The notes: generated from the sequence alone by a model not told the origin. A DNA stretch of 64,000 nucleotides from Deefgea salmonis (GCF_020531905.1 NZ_JAJAWG010000001.1:744001-808000); one strand, 5' to 3'. Counted from the first letter of the stretch, positions 1 to 8,408 are shown. Program-made: numbers and translations.

Positions 1-1607
1 GCTTTTAAGCGCCGATCGACCAAGCTCATCCCCATGCCATCACTACTTTTTCGCAAGGCATTAAACAGGCCCGCATTGTCCTCAACGTGTAGCAGCAAGG
101 TGTTGCTCTTACTCGCGGGTTCAGCATACAGCCGTATTTTCCCGGTACCCAGCAATTGCGAAGTGCCGTGTTTAATCGCATTCTCGACCAAGGGTTGCAA
201 TGAAAACGCCGGCAAGCCCACTTGACTAAATTGCGGGGCGATATCGACCTCAACCTGCAAACGCTCGGCAAAGCGCGCCAATTCAATTTGCAGATAGGCA
301 TTCACATGTTCGATTTCATCGGCCAATGTGGCAGTACCATCGGGGCGTTTGAGATTTTTGCGAAAAAAAGTCGATAAATGCTGCACCAAAATTCGCGCGC
401 GCGCTGGGTCAATCCGAATCACTGCATTTAAGGTGTTGAGGGCATTAAATAAAAAATGCGGATTGACTTGCGCATGCAGTAGTTTAATTTCGGTCTGCGC
501 CAGCAAAGCGCGCTGCGCCTCGATCCGGCCAGTGAGAATCTGCCGCGACAATAGCTTGGCAATGCCCTCGCCCAAGGTTCGATTGAGCTTGGCAAATAAA
601 CGCCCCTTGGGCTCATACAACTTAATCGTACCGATGACTTGATCATCCGCATCTTGCAATGGAATCACCAAGGTCGAGCCTAAGCGGCATTCGGGATGAA
701 TCGAGCATTTATACGCAACCTCATTGCCATCGGCGTACACCACCCGATTATCACGAATCGCATCTTGCGTATGTTTGGAAGTAATAGGCGTGCCGGGCAA
801 ATGATGGTCAGAGCCGGTACCAGTAAACGCCAGCAATTTTTCTCTATCGGTAATCGCCACCGCGCCCACGCCGGTTTCCTCCGAGATAATCTGCGCCACG
901 CGCATTGAATTGGCTTCATTAAAGCTGGTCCGAAATAAACCCTCAGTTCTGGCCGCAATGCGCAGAGCACGCGCTGAAAAAGCGCTCGAATACTGCTCGG
1001 CCATCGCCCGCCGATCGAGCAATAAGCGCATAAACATCGCCGCACCCACGCTATTGGCAATCAGCATCGGCAAAGCCACGCTATTGACCACGCCATACGC
1101 CACCGAATACGGCCTTGTTGCCGCGAGGATCACCCCCATCTGCAGCATTTCAGCCAGCAAAGTCACAATCCCGACCAGCATGGGCTGAAACAACAAATCC
1201 ACTCGCCCACGACGGATCAAGGCGCGATGCACCAAGCCGCCGAACAAGCCTTCGCAAATCGTTGAAATCATACAAGCTACATCCGTCGGCCCACCGAGGG
1301 AGTAGCGATGCAGCCCACCGGTAAAGCCCACCGCCAAACCCACTGAAGGCCCGCCCAACAAGCCACCCAACACGGCACCGATGGCGCGAATATTGGCAAT
1401 CGAGTCATCCACCTTGAGTCCCAAATACGTGCCAAGGACACAAAACCCAGAAAAAACCAAATAACACGTCAGTTTATGCGGCAAGCGAATGGTCACTTGC
1501 ATCAAAGGCGTAAACAAGGGCGTGCGCGCCAATAGCCAAGCGATAACCATGAAAATGCAAGTTTGCTGCAGTAATTGCAAAACCAAAGAAAGTTGCTGCG
1601 TCAGCAT
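1..1607 (-). CDS. LytS/BtsS-type sensor histidine kinase, 3' end cut by window edge
   Basis: Membrane sensor kinase of the LytS/YehU class, expected to phosphorylate a LytTR response regulator that would lie just left of the window. Reading the minus strand from the ATG at 1607 gives 535 codons without a stop. The first ~200 residues are a run of hydrophobic segments typical of a 5TM-LYT sensor (glycines in LGGLLGGPSVGLAVG). A GAF-like region follows (about 210-350). Then comes the His_kinase motif HAQVNPHFLFNAL with the phospho-acceptor His near residue 384, an N box LVENAIKHG near 476 and a G box GMGMSLVDRRL at the edge. The ligand is unknown; relatives sense extracellular metabolites such as pyruvate or the membrane state. 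The start was chosen as the first ATG before the hydrophobic domain; no upstream alternative looks better. Confidence 0.9.
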   Translation of the reverse strand, partial: MLTQQLSLVLQLLQQTCIFMVIAWLLARTPLFTPLMQVTIRLPHKLTCYLVFSGFCVLGTYLGLKVDDSIANIRAIGAVLGGLLGGPSVGLAVGFTGGLHRYSLGGPTDVACMISTICEGLFGGLVHRALIRRGRVDLLFQPMLVGIVTLLAEMLQMGVILAATRPYSVAYGVVNSVALPMLIANSVGAAMFMRLLLDRRAMAEQYSSAFSARALRIAARTEGLFRTSFNEANSMRVAQIISEETGVGAVAITDREKLLAFTGTGSDHHLPGTPITSKHTQDAIRDNRVVYADGNEVAYKCSIHPECRLGSTLVIPLQDADDQVIGTIKLYEPKGRLFAKLNRTLGEGIAKLLSRQILTGRIEAQRALLAQTEIKLLHAQVNPHFLFNALNTLNAVIRIDPARARILVQHLSTFFRKNLKRPDGTATLADEIEHVNAYLQIELARFAERLQVEVDIAPQFSQVGLPAFSLQPLVENAIKHGTSQLLGTGKIRLYAEPASKSNTLLLHVEDNAGLFNALRKSSDGMGMSLVDRRLK

Positions 1608-1776
1608 GGCGGCGTAAAAAACCAAGGGGAGATTGCTGCTTATAACGGATTGAATGCGCGGTGCCTATTGAAGCTTTCCCGATCTAGGCAACACCAACAA
1701 CACTCGCTAGTTTGTCAGCGACGGCGATAAAATCCGCCAGTCAACCGATATACACGCGCCAAGCAAAGAGAAAACC

Positions 1777-1989
1777 ATGCCCATCTACGCCTATCGCTGT
1801 GCCGCCTGCGCGCACTATGGTGAACACTTACAAAAACTCAGCGACCCCGCGCTCACCCAATGTCCCGCGTGTGCCGCAACCGAATATCAAAAGCAACTCA
1901 GCGCCGTTGGCGTACACATTAAAGGCGCAGCGGCAACCCACTCCGTCGCCCCCACGCCACATCACTGCGGGCCGGACTGCCAGCACTAA
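1777..1989 (+). CDS. FmdB-family zinc-ribbon protein
   Basis: Small 70-residue protein starting MPIYAYRCAAC, the hallmark of the FmdB/CxxC_CXXC_SSSS family. Two Cys pairs, CAAC (residues 8-11) and CPAC (about 32-35), form the putative zinc ribbon, and the C-terminal tail is low-complexity and ends in HHCGPDCQH. The family was first named as a regulator of formamidase/amidase genes, but for most members no function is shown. It stands alone between the divergent sensor kinase and the beta-lactamase; an AAGAGAAA stretch just before the ATG is a plausible ribosome binding site. A longer overlapping reading frame in another phase has no family signature and was dropped. Confidence 0.85.
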   Translation: MPIYAYRCAACAHYGEHLQKLSDPALTQCPACAATEYQKQLSAVGVHIKGAAATHSVAPTPHHCGPDCQH

Positions 1990-2109
1990 ACACGCACCAC
2001 GGCATCTCGGCACTGCCAGCACGCCAAGCCGACTTTATTACTTTTAATGCCCGATGCGCTGCACTACCATGCCGATTCTTGCCAAATTGACTGAATCGGA
2101 TTCACACAC

Positions 2110-2991
2110 ATGCCTGCCCGCCTAGCTATTCGCGCCACCCTTTGGGGCGTGAAATTACGCCGCCAAAGTGCCGCGCATTTTGCCGCCTTGGTGGCGGCTT
2201 TGACTTTGTGTACTGGGCTCGCGCAAGCGCAAACCTTGATCACGCCACAAGCATCGGGCTTTGAAGAAAACAGCCAAATCGCCGCCATCTTTGCCAAACA
2301 GCAAATCCAAGGCAGCATCGTCATTTTTGATGTCAGTCAGCAGCGACGCATTGGCCACAATTATGCGCGGGCCGCAACGCGCTTTTTTCCGGCATCCACC
2401 TTTAAAATCGCCAATAGCTTAATTGGCCTGAGTCGCAAAGCGGTCAGCAGTGTGGATGAGGTGTTTTACCATTACGATGGCCAGCCCGTGTATTTAGCCA
2501 GTTGGGCGCACGATATGGGTTTACGCGAAGCGCTGCGCGTGTCCAACGTGCCAGCCTACCAACAACTGGCCAAAAAAATCGGCCTGAGCGCCATGCAAAG
2601 TGACGTGGGTAAGCTCAACTACGGCAATGCCGATATTGGTTCACAAGTTGAGCAATTTTGGCTCAAAGGGCCACTCAAAATCAGCCCGATAGAGCAAAGC
2701 CAATTTTTAGCTCGTCTGGCACAAACCCAGCTCCCGCTACCTCAATCAGCCCAAATCGCGGTGCGCGACATTATGCAACTTGAATCGGGCAAAGGCTGGA
2801 CGCTCTACGGTAAAACTGGGCTCTACCGCGCCAGCCCAGCAGACATTGGCTGGTTTGTCGGCTGGTTAGAACAAGACGGTAAAATCTATAGCTTTGCGCT
2901 CAATATGGATCAAGCCAAAGAAACACCGCTCAGCCAGCGCATTCAATTAAGTAAAGACAGCTTACAGGCGCTAGGGTTAATGAAAAATTAA
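2110..2991 (+). CDS. bla: class D (OXA-type) beta-lactamase
   Basis: Periplasmic serine hydrolase that opens the beta-lactam ring through an acyl-enzyme. Seen in the 293-residue product: S-T-F-K at 96-99 (nucleophile Ser96 and the Lys that is carboxylated in this class), S-N-V at 145-147, Y-G-N at 171-173, Trp184 which normally stabilises the carboxy-lysine, and K-T-G at 235-237. All catalytic motifs are therefore intact. A signal peptide ends near AQA at residue 40. The n-region is unusually long from the ATG; a GTG at 2149 would give a more ordinary signal peptide and may be the true start. It is not linked to any integron or IS in view, so it looks like a resident chromosomal gene. The spectrum cannot be read from sequence. 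BlaR-type sensor domains share this fold but would carry membrane segments, which are absent here. Confidence 0.92.
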   Translation: MPARLAIRATLWGVKLRRQSAAHFAALVAALTLCTGLAQAQTLITPQASGFEENSQIAAIFAKQQIQGSIVIFDVSQQRRIGHNYARAATRFFPASTFKIANSLIGLSRKAVSSVDEVFYHYDGQPVYLASWAHDMGLREALRVSNVPAYQQLAKKIGLSAMQSDVGKLNYGNADIGSQVEQFWLKGPLKISPIEQSQFLARLAQTQLPLPQSAQIAVRDIMQLESGKGWTLYGKTGLYRASPADIGWFVGWLEQDGKIYSFALNMDQAKETPLSQRIQLSKDSLQALGLMKN

Positions 2992-3008
2992 GTTTTACGC
3001 CATTTCGC

Positions 3009-3038
3009 AGCAGGGTCATACACTGCAATGCCCCTGCT
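3009..3038. other. weak inverted repeat between bla and the APE operon
   Basis: AGCAGGG at 3009-3015 can pair with CCCTGCT at 3032-3038 across a 16-base loop, 18 bases after the beta-lactamase stop. No T-run follows, so it is at best a weak terminator. The rest of the 208-base gap before apeC shows only an AT-richer stretch with TTGACT at 3097-3102 and a short palindrome CATAG-CAAA-CTATG at 3106-3119 that might hold the promoter or operator of the pigment operon. Confidence 0.3.
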
Positions 3039-3199
3039 TAATCCCACTAACCACCCTGCAAAGCGAAATTAAGCCCTTGTGCCAAACGCATAAAATTGAC
3101 TTTGTCATAGCAAACTATGGCAAAATCGCCCCCGGCATGCATTAAACCCATCCCATACTGCGCCTTACTTTTAGTCTTGATTCTCTGGTTTACCTCGTC

Positions 3200-3877
3200 A
3201 TGCTCTCGCCCTACTGGTCCATTCAAATCCATCTTTCACGCCTTAGTAGTTGGCATGAAACGCGCAACGACAAACCCAAGCTGGACTTCATTGCACCGCT
3301 GCAACGCCGCCGCTTATCGCCGCTAGCGCGAATTAATTTGCAATTGGCACACGACACCCATCCAGAACAAACCGCGCTGCGCTGTGTTTTTGCCTCACGC
3401 CATGGCGAAATCGCACAAACAACGCAGATGCTGCAAGCCTTAGCCAACCATGAGTTATTGTCGCCCGCGCGCTTTAGCCACTCAGTGCACAATGCCATTC
3501 AAGGTTTATGGAGCATTCAAGCGCAACAAACCGCAGAATGCAGCGCCATCAGCGCCGGTATCGATACGCTAGCGATGGGCGTGCTCGAGGCGGCCACACT
3601 GCTAGCCGATCAGGCCAACCCCGCCGTATTACTGATGTGCACCGATGAAGCTGTGCCTGCGATCTTTCGGCCCGATGCATCAGAAAGCACGATTCCTTTT
3701 GCGCTGGCCATGCTAATCGATGGCCAAGCGGCGAATTTAAAATTAAGCGCCATCCCCCAAAGCCATGCGCTCACGGCGGACCCCACGCATTTAGATTTTT
3801 TGCAATGGTGGCATAGCCATGCGCCGCAACTGATTACCGCCGGAGCCCGATGCAATTGGCTATGGACTCGCTTATGA
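3200..3877 (+). CDS. apeC: APE beta-ketoacyl synthase-like chain-length factor (ApeC-like)
   Basis: First gene of the aryl polyene operon; 225 residues. It matches the short 'beta-ketoacyl synthase N-terminal-like' family that pairs with a full ketosynthase (here the gene at 14876) as a chain-length factor. The region that aligns with the active-site Cys loop reads QQTAECSAISAG instead of the catalytic TACSSSG, and the two His motifs are absent, so it should not condense by itself. This is known behaviour for ApeC, which forms a heterocomplex with ApeO in the characterised Xenorhabdus/E. coli systems. Ape letters in this annotation follow that gene order as I recall it. No clear Shine-Dalgarno precedes the ATG. 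Its end overlaps the next gene by ATGA. Confidence 0.82.
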   Translation: MLSPYWSIQIHLSRLSSWHETRNDKPKLDFIAPLQRRRLSPLARINLQLAHDTHPEQTALRCVFASRHGEIAQTTQMLQALANHELLSPARFSHSVHNAIQGLWSIQAQQTAECSAISAGIDTLAMGVLEAATLLADQANPAVLLMCTDEAVPAIFRPDASESTIPFALAMLIDGQAANLKLSAIPQSHALTADPTHLDFLQWWHSHAPQLITAGARCNWLWTRL

Positions 3878-4641
3878 GTCTGGCGCAAAAAATAAACACC
3901 CTTTGGCGACAAATAGCGACCGTAATCGCCTTTAGCTGCTTTGGTATTGGCGGTGCACTATTGGGCTTGTTGTTTCCCGTACTGAATCAACTCACGCCCA
4001 CAGCGCAAAGGCAGACGCGCGCGCGCCAAATTATTCATCGCATCTTTAGCTACTTTATGCGTTGGATGCGGTTTTTAGGCATTCTGCACTGGCAGATTGA
4101 AGGCCAAGAACGGCTCGGCCGCCCCGGCCAGCTGATCATTGCCAATCATCCGTCTTTGCTCGACGTGGTGTTTATCATGGCGCAGATCGATGCGCCCAAT
4201 TGCGTGGTCAAAGGCAGTTTATGGCGTAATCCTTGCGTGGCTGGCCCCGTTGCTGCCGCCGGGTTTATACCCAACGACAGTAATGAGCACATGATTCAAG
4301 CCAGCGTGGCCGCACTGGCGCAAGGCGACTGCCTGATTGTTTTCCCCGAAGGCACGCGCAGCACGCCCGGCCAAAGCCTGCAATTACACCGCGGCGCAGC
4401 GACCATTGCCATCAAAGGGGCTGCGGTGTTAACCCCGGTGGTGATTACCATTAGCCCAAGCACTTTGACCAAGCAAGAAAAGTGGTACAAGATACCGCCC
4501 CGCCGTTTTGTCATGACATTACGGGTACTCGACGACATCGACCCCAGCGCGTATCGCCGCAGCCGTAGCGACCCGATTGCTGCACGTTGCCTCAATCGTG
4601 ACCTTATCGACCTTTACACGCAGGAATTAAACCGTGGATAA
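3874..4641 (+). CDS. apeD: PlsC-type acyltransferase of the APE cluster (ApeD-like)
   Basis: 255-residue lysophospholipid acyltransferase-family enzyme with an N-terminal membrane segment (about residues 15-38). Catalytic motif NHPSLLD (His92 to Asp97, HX4D) and substrate motif FPEGTR (157-162) are present. In aryl polyene clusters this enzyme is thought to help join the polyene to a glycerolipid-like anchor; the exact acceptor is not known. I chose the ATG at 3874, which forms an ATGA overlap with apeC; in-frame ATGs at 3850 and 3862 would lengthen the overlap. The 3' end overlaps the GTG start of the next gene by 8 bases, so translation is probably coupled. Confidence 0.85.
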   Translation: MSLAQKINTLWRQIATVIAFSCFGIGGALLGLLFPVLNQLTPTAQRQTRARQIIHRIFSYFMRWMRFLGILHWQIEGQERLGRPGQLIIANHPSLLDVVFIMAQIDAPNCVVKGSLWRNPCVAGPVAAAGFIPNDSNEHMIQASVAALAQGDCLIVFPEGTRSTPGQSLQLHRGAATIAIKGAAVLTPVVITISPSTLTKQEKWYKIPPRRFVMTLRVLDDIDPSAYRRSRSDPIAARCLNRDLIDLYTQELNRG

Positions 4642-4897
4642 CCCGCTGATTAACGAAATCAAACTGTTTGTTATTGAAACGCTGAACTTAGAAGACATCA
4701 GCATCGATGACATCGACGCTGAAGCACCCTTATTTAATGAAGGCTTAGGTCTGGACTCGATTGATGCGCTGGAATTGGGCGTGGGTTTACAAAAACGCTA
4801 CCACATCAAACTGCACCAAGATTCAGCCGAAAACTACCGGCATTTTGCCTCAATTCGCGCCTTGGCCAAGCTAGTGAGCGCACAACGCGCAGTTTAA
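4634..4897 (+). CDS. apeE: acyl carrier protein (ApeE-like)
   Basis: 87-residue carrier protein. The phosphopantetheine attachment site is the Ser in GLDSIDALELG (about residue 41), preceded by acidic helices as usual. It starts with GTG inside the end of the acyltransferase gene. One of two adjacent carrier proteins, which in characterised APE systems carry the aryl starter and the growing polyene. It needs a phosphopantetheinyl transferase that is not in this window. Confidence 0.9.
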   Translation: MDNPLINEIKLFVIETLNLEDISIDDIDAEAPLFNEGLGLDSIDALELGVGLQKRYHIKLHQDSAENYRHFASIRALAKLVSAQRAV

Positions 4898-4921
4898 GCC
4901 ACTTAAAACCAGAGAACCTTT

Positions 4922-5167
4922 ATGGACAAAACAGCCATTCACAACGCGGTCGTCAACATTATCGCCACGTTATTTGAAATTAACCCTGCACGCATTACCC
5001 CTGATGCCCAGTTGTATACCGACTTAGAAATCGACAGCATCGATGCCGTCGATATGGCGGCAGAACTCAAAACGCTGGTGGGCAAAAAAATCAGCCCCGC
5101 CGATTTCAAGCAAGTTCGCACCGTGCAAGACGTTGTCGACACGGTGGATAAACTGCTGCATGCCTAG
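4922..5167 (+). CDS. apeF: acyl carrier protein (ApeF-like)
   Basis: 81-residue carrier protein with the modification site in DLEIDSIDAVDMA (Ser near residue 39). It differs enough from the preceding carrier protein that the two are probably not interchangeable, which fits division of labour between starter loading and elongation. The ribosome binding site AGAGAACC precedes the ATG. The stop codon TAG at 5165-5167 lies inside the CTAG target site of the MITE-like element that follows, so the insertion happened exactly at the end of this gene and left the product almost unchanged at its C terminus. Confidence 0.9.
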   Translation: MDKTAIHNAVVNIIATLFEINPARITPDAQLYTDLEIDSIDAVDMAAELKTLVGKKISPADFKQVRTVQDVVDTVDKLLHA

Positions 5168-5430
5168 GGTCTGTTGACGTTTGGTTTTCGGTCGCGCTGG
5201 AGCGATTTTCGCGGCAGATCAAGGCATTTTATGCGACCAATAACCCGCTATTCGAGCATGAAATAACGCAGAGATGCCGCGAAAAGCGCCCAGCCCTTAG
5301 GGTTTGGCTGATTTTGGCCTGACACTGCGTTGAAAAACGCTTGCATAGAATGACTATGCCACGCATTTTTCGCCTTGTTTCAGGCCAAAATCAGCACAAA
5401 CGCGATCCGCAAACCAAATGTCAACAGACC
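5168..5430. mobile_element. MITE-like element with CTAG target duplication
   Basis: A 263-base non-coding insertion inside the APE operon. The ends are inverted: GGTCTGTTGACGTTTGG at the left and its near-perfect complement (one mismatch, G/A) at the right. The similarity extends to about 24 bases with two mismatches. It is flanked by CTAG at 5164-5167 and 5431-5434, a 4-base duplication that fits the YTAR target of IS5-group transposases. Inside, a perfect 16-base inverted repeat (5307-5322 and 5380-5395) encloses a second short one (GCATAG/CTATGC at 5343-5348 and 5354-5359), so the transcript would fold into a long hairpin. No transposase is encoded, hence a miniature element moved in trans. 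I saw no second copy in this window. Confidence 0.75.
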
Positions 5431-5452
5431 CTAGTGCTCATTCCACCGCGCA

Positions 5453-5998
5453 ATGAAAAAAACCCTCACCCTCATCAGCGGGCTATTGATGCTGCTTTAC
5501 CCGCTCTTGGTGTATTTTTCATTGGGGCAGGTGTCACCCAGCACCTTGGCGTTTGGCTTGGTGTTACTGGCGCTGATTCGGGGCGCGAGTGCGATTAAGA
5601 CGCCAGGTATGCCACTGCAAGTCGCTATTTTATTGGCGCTGGCGGGTATACTCTACATTCAAGGCAATGTGGCGTGGCTGCGCTATTACCCCGTTTTAAT
5701 CAACCTGACCATGTTGACCGTGTTTGCCTACAGCCTTTGGCGCGGACCGAGCGTGATTGAACGCCTAGCCAGACTGAGCGAGCCCAACTTACCGGCCGCT
5801 GGCGTGGCGTACACCCGCAAAGTGACGCAAGTCTGGTGTGGGTTTTTTATGCTCAACGGCAGCATCGCACTGTGGACGGCGCGCTTTGCCAGTTGGGATC
5901 ACTGGACTTTATATAATGGCGGCATTGCCTATCTACTCATGGGCACCCTAATGGCTGGAGAATGGATACTGCGCCAGCGTATTCGCACCAAACAATGA
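5453..5998 (+). CDS. apeG: APE cluster membrane protein, COG4648 type (ApeG-like)
   Basis: 181-residue integral membrane protein with about five or six hydrophobic segments, starting MKKTLTLISGLLMLLYPLLVY. It belongs to the COG4648 family found in aryl polyene clusters between the carrier proteins and the adenylation gene. The biochemical role is not established; a part in pigment transfer or in anchoring the biosynthetic enzymes is only inference. Its upstream sequence is now the right end of the MITE-like element, so its translation can no longer be coupled to apeF and may depend on the sequence TCATTCCACCGCGCA before the ATG. The end overlaps the next gene as ATGA. Confidence 0.8.
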   Translation: MKKTLTLISGLLMLLYPLLVYFSLGQVSPSTLAFGLVLLALIRGASAIKTPGMPLQVAILLALAGILYIQGNVAWLRYYPVLINLTMLTVFAYSLWRGPSVIERLARLSEPNLPAAGVAYTRKVTQVWCGFFMLNGSIALWTARFASWDHWTLYNGGIAYLLMGTLMAGEWILRQRIRTKQ

Positions 5999-7665
5999 TA
6001 AATAAATGGCTTGATTGCAATACCCCTGCTTATGACTTTGCGTTACAACAAGGTCGACTCATCCGCAGCAGCGAATTTAGCGCGCACGTGGCGGCGCTGG
6101 CGCACACGCTGGCGATGCAAAACGAGCGCGAAATCAGCCTATTTTGCCGTGACGCGTATTGGTTTGCCGTGGCCCTGTATGCCGCATGGCAAACCGACAA
6201 AATCGTCCATCTGCCCGGGGATGAAACGCGAATCAATGCCACACCAGCAACGTTGCGTCTGGCCGACGAGCCGCAATGGGGCTTAGTCATTGCGGCACTG
6301 TGCGAACCGAGCGCGCTCAAGCCTCGTGCACTACAACCCTACGCGCCGCACACTTGTCAGTTGGTGATTTACACCTCGGGCTCCAGTGGTGAACCCAAGG
6401 CAATTCATAAAACGCTCCAACAGCTGCTCACTGAAGTGCGCGCATTAGAATCGTTATTTGGCGCACAAGTCGCCGACTCGCTGCTGCTGGCAACCGTCAG
6501 CCAGCAGCATCTGTATGGTTTATTGTTTCGGATCATTTGGCCGGTGAGCTTTGGCCGTGTATTTGCGGCCGAGGCGGCGTTTTTCCCTGAGCAACTGTTT
6601 GCGATGAGTCTGGCGGCGAACAAAGTTAGCTGGATTGCCAGCCCCGCGCATTACAAGCGACTCACTGAACAACAACCGTGGGCTGCAACTCGGCCGCATC
6701 TGGCGGCGCTGTTTTCATCCGCTGGCGTACTCAATGCCGAAGTCGCGCAGCGAATTGCCCAATCGAGTGGCATACCCATCAGCGAGATTTTTGGTTCATC
6801 CGAAACCGGCGGCGTCGCTTGGCGGCAACAGCCTAACGCGTGGCAAGCGCTACCCAATGTGGCGCTACGCATTAACGCTACTGGCGCGCTGGAAATTTGC
6901 TCAGCGCATTTATTTCCCCAGCAATGGACCACGATGGATGACGCCGCCAATATCAGCGCCGATGGCACATTCACCCTACTTGGACGGCTCGATCGCATTG
7001 CTAAAATCGAAGAACAACGCATTGCACTGGCCACTGTCGAGCACGCCCTACAGCATTTGCCCGAAGTGACGGACGCGGCGGTTTTTGCTGCAGAAACTGA
7101 GGGCCGGCAAGGCTTAAATGCCGTTGTCGTACTCAATGCCGCTGGGATTACATTACTGGCGCAACGGGGAAAAACCGCGCTCATCAAGCAGCTTAAACAA
7201 CACCTGATCGGCGACATCGAGCGCGTTGCCATCCCCCGCCACTGGCGCTTTGCAGCGGCGTTACCGATCAATGCACAAGGCAAAACCACACCCGCCGCTT
7301 TACAGCCTTTATTTGCGTCGCCCAGCTTGCTGCCGCAAACGCTCGCGTTCAAGCAAGAAGGCGAACAGTGCCAATTGCAACTGCTGATCACCGCCGATAT
7401 TGCGTATTTTGCTGGGCACTTCCCCAATCTGCCGATTTTGCCCGGCGTAGCGCAAATTCATTGGGCCGCTCAATTTGCACGCGAATACTTTGCCATTCAG
7501 GGCGTATTTAGCCATATGGAAGTGATTAAATTTCAGCAAATCATCCGCCCCAATACATTGCTCACGCTACAGCTCACTTGGGATGAAGCGCGGCAACGGG
7601 TGACGTTTGCTTTTACGTCTGAGCAAGGCAGCCACTCTTCAGGCCGACTGGTTTTTAGCGCATGA
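5995..7665 (+). CDS. apeH: APE adenylation enzyme fused to ApeI-like dehydratase (ApeH-ApeI fusion)
   Basis: 556-residue two-domain protein. Residues ~1-445 are an ANL-superfamily adenylating enzyme: VIYTSGSSGEPKAIHK (A3) near 125-140, EIFGSSETGG (A5) near 260-270 and GRLDRIAKIEEQRI (A8) near 330-345. It should activate the aryl acid starter as an adenylate and load it on a carrier protein. Residues ~455-556 are a hotdog dehydratase with FAGHFPNLPILPGV (His near 475), as in FabZ. The helix that carries the catalytic Glu in FabZ reads QIHWAAQF here, so the Glu is missing. In the described APE clusters these are two genes, apeH and apeI. The start at 5995 gives an ATGA overlap; the in-frame ATG at 5962 lies deep in the preceding gene. 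Confidence 0.85.
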   Translation: MINKWLDCNTPAYDFALQQGRLIRSSEFSAHVAALAHTLAMQNEREISLFCRDAYWFAVALYAAWQTDKIVHLPGDETRINATPATLRLADEPQWGLVIAALCEPSALKPRALQPYAPHTCQLVIYTSGSSGEPKAIHKTLQQLLTEVRALESLFGAQVADSLLLATVSQQHLYGLLFRIIWPVSFGRVFAAEAAFFPEQLFAMSLAANKVSWIASPAHYKRLTEQQPWAATRPHLAALFSSAGVLNAEVAQRIAQSSGIPISEIFGSSETGGVAWRQQPNAWQALPNVALRINATGALEICSAHLFPQQWTTMDDAANISADGTFTLLGRLDRIAKIEEQRIALATVEHALQHLPEVTDAAVFAAETEGRQGLNAVVVLNAAGITLLAQRGKTALIKQLKQHLIGDIERVAIPRHWRFAAALPINAQGKTTPAALQPLFASPSLLPQTLAFKQEGEQCQLQLLITADIAYFAGHFPNLPILPGVAQIHWAAQFAREYFAIQGVFSHMEVIKFQQIIRPNTLLTLQLTWDEARQRVTFAFTSEQGSHSSGRLVFSA

Positions 7666-8408
7666 GCGATTTTAAGCCGTGTATTTTGATTCCGGTTTAC
7701 AACCACCAACACGCCATTGGCGCGGTGCTTGACGCATTACGTCCGTTTAATCTGCCTTGCTTACTGATTGACGACGGTAGCAACGCCGCTTGTCGCCACA
7801 CGCTCAGCACCTTAGCGACTGAGCAGGCCGATTGGCTGCAAGTACAGCACTTGCCGCACAATTTGGGCAAAGGCGGCGCAGTTATGGCGGGATTATGCTG
7901 GGCTAAGCAGCTTGGGTATAGCCACGCAATCCAGATTGACGCTGATGGTCAGCATCATACCCCTGATATTTTGCAGTTTATCCATGCGGCACAGACGCAA
8001 CCGAATGCGCTGATTGCGGGGCGACCGATTTACGATGCCTCCGTGCCCAAAGGGCGTTTGTATGGACGCTATGCCACCCACATTTGGGTGTGGATTAACA
8101 CCTTGTCATTGCAAATTCAAGACGCCATGTGCGGCTTTCGCGTCTACCCGCTGGCCACCAGCTGTGCCCTTATCGAGCGCGAAGCACTTGGCCGCCGCAT
8201 GGAGTTTGATATTGAAGTGATGGTGCGGCTGCACTGGGCCGACGTGCCCATCGTGCAATTGGCCACGCCAGTGCAATATCCACTCGATGGCGTGTCGCAT
8301 TTTGCGCTATGGCGCGACAATCTATTAATTTCACGCCTACACGCCAAACTGTTTTTTGGCATGCTGTGGCGCAGTCCGCGTTTAATCGCGCGTTGGTTTC
8401 GCGCATGA
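7662..8408 (+). CDS. family-2 glycosyltransferase of the APE cluster (ApeJ N-terminal-half-like)
   Basis: 248-residue GT-A fold glycosyltransferase of the dolichyl-phosphate-mannose-synthase type: CILIPVYNHQHAIG at the N terminus, LLIDDGS near residue 35 and the metal-binding QIDADGQHH near residue 90. It probably adds a sugar or sugar phosphate to the polyene or to its lipid anchor; donor and acceptor are unknown. In E. coli-type APE clusters a comparable domain is joined to the acyltransferase that follows here (ApeJ), but in this genome the two are separate reading frames. The start overlaps the fused adenylation gene as ATGA. The 3' end carries one copy of a 16-base repeat that recurs at the next start codon. 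Confidence 0.8.
   Translation: MSDFKPCILIPVYNHQHAIGAVLDALRPFNLPCLLIDDGSNAACRHTLSTLATEQADWLQVQHLPHNLGKGGAVMAGLCWAKQLGYSHAIQIDADGQHHTPDILQFIHAAQTQPNALIAGRPIYDASVPKGRLYGRYATHIWVWINTLSLQIQDAMCGFRVYPLATSCALIEREALGRRMEFDIEVMVRLHWADVPIVQLATPVQYPLDGVSHFALWRDNLLISRLHAKLFFGMLWRSPRLIARWFRA

Noticed and set aside
1712-2047. A longer frame overlapping the FmdB-type gene in another phase
   Set aside because: It lacks the zinc-ribbon signature; the shorter MPIYAYRC frame is the recognised family.
5341-5598. An 85-codon plus-strand frame running from the MITE-like element into apeG
   Set aside because: It overlaps the apeG start in another phase, lies mostly in the inverted repeat and has no family resemblance.
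6651-7427. A 258-codon frame antisense to the adenylation gene
   Set aside because: It is a high-G+C shadow frame with Ser/Arg/Cys-rich composition and no motif; the sense frame carries complete ANL motifs.
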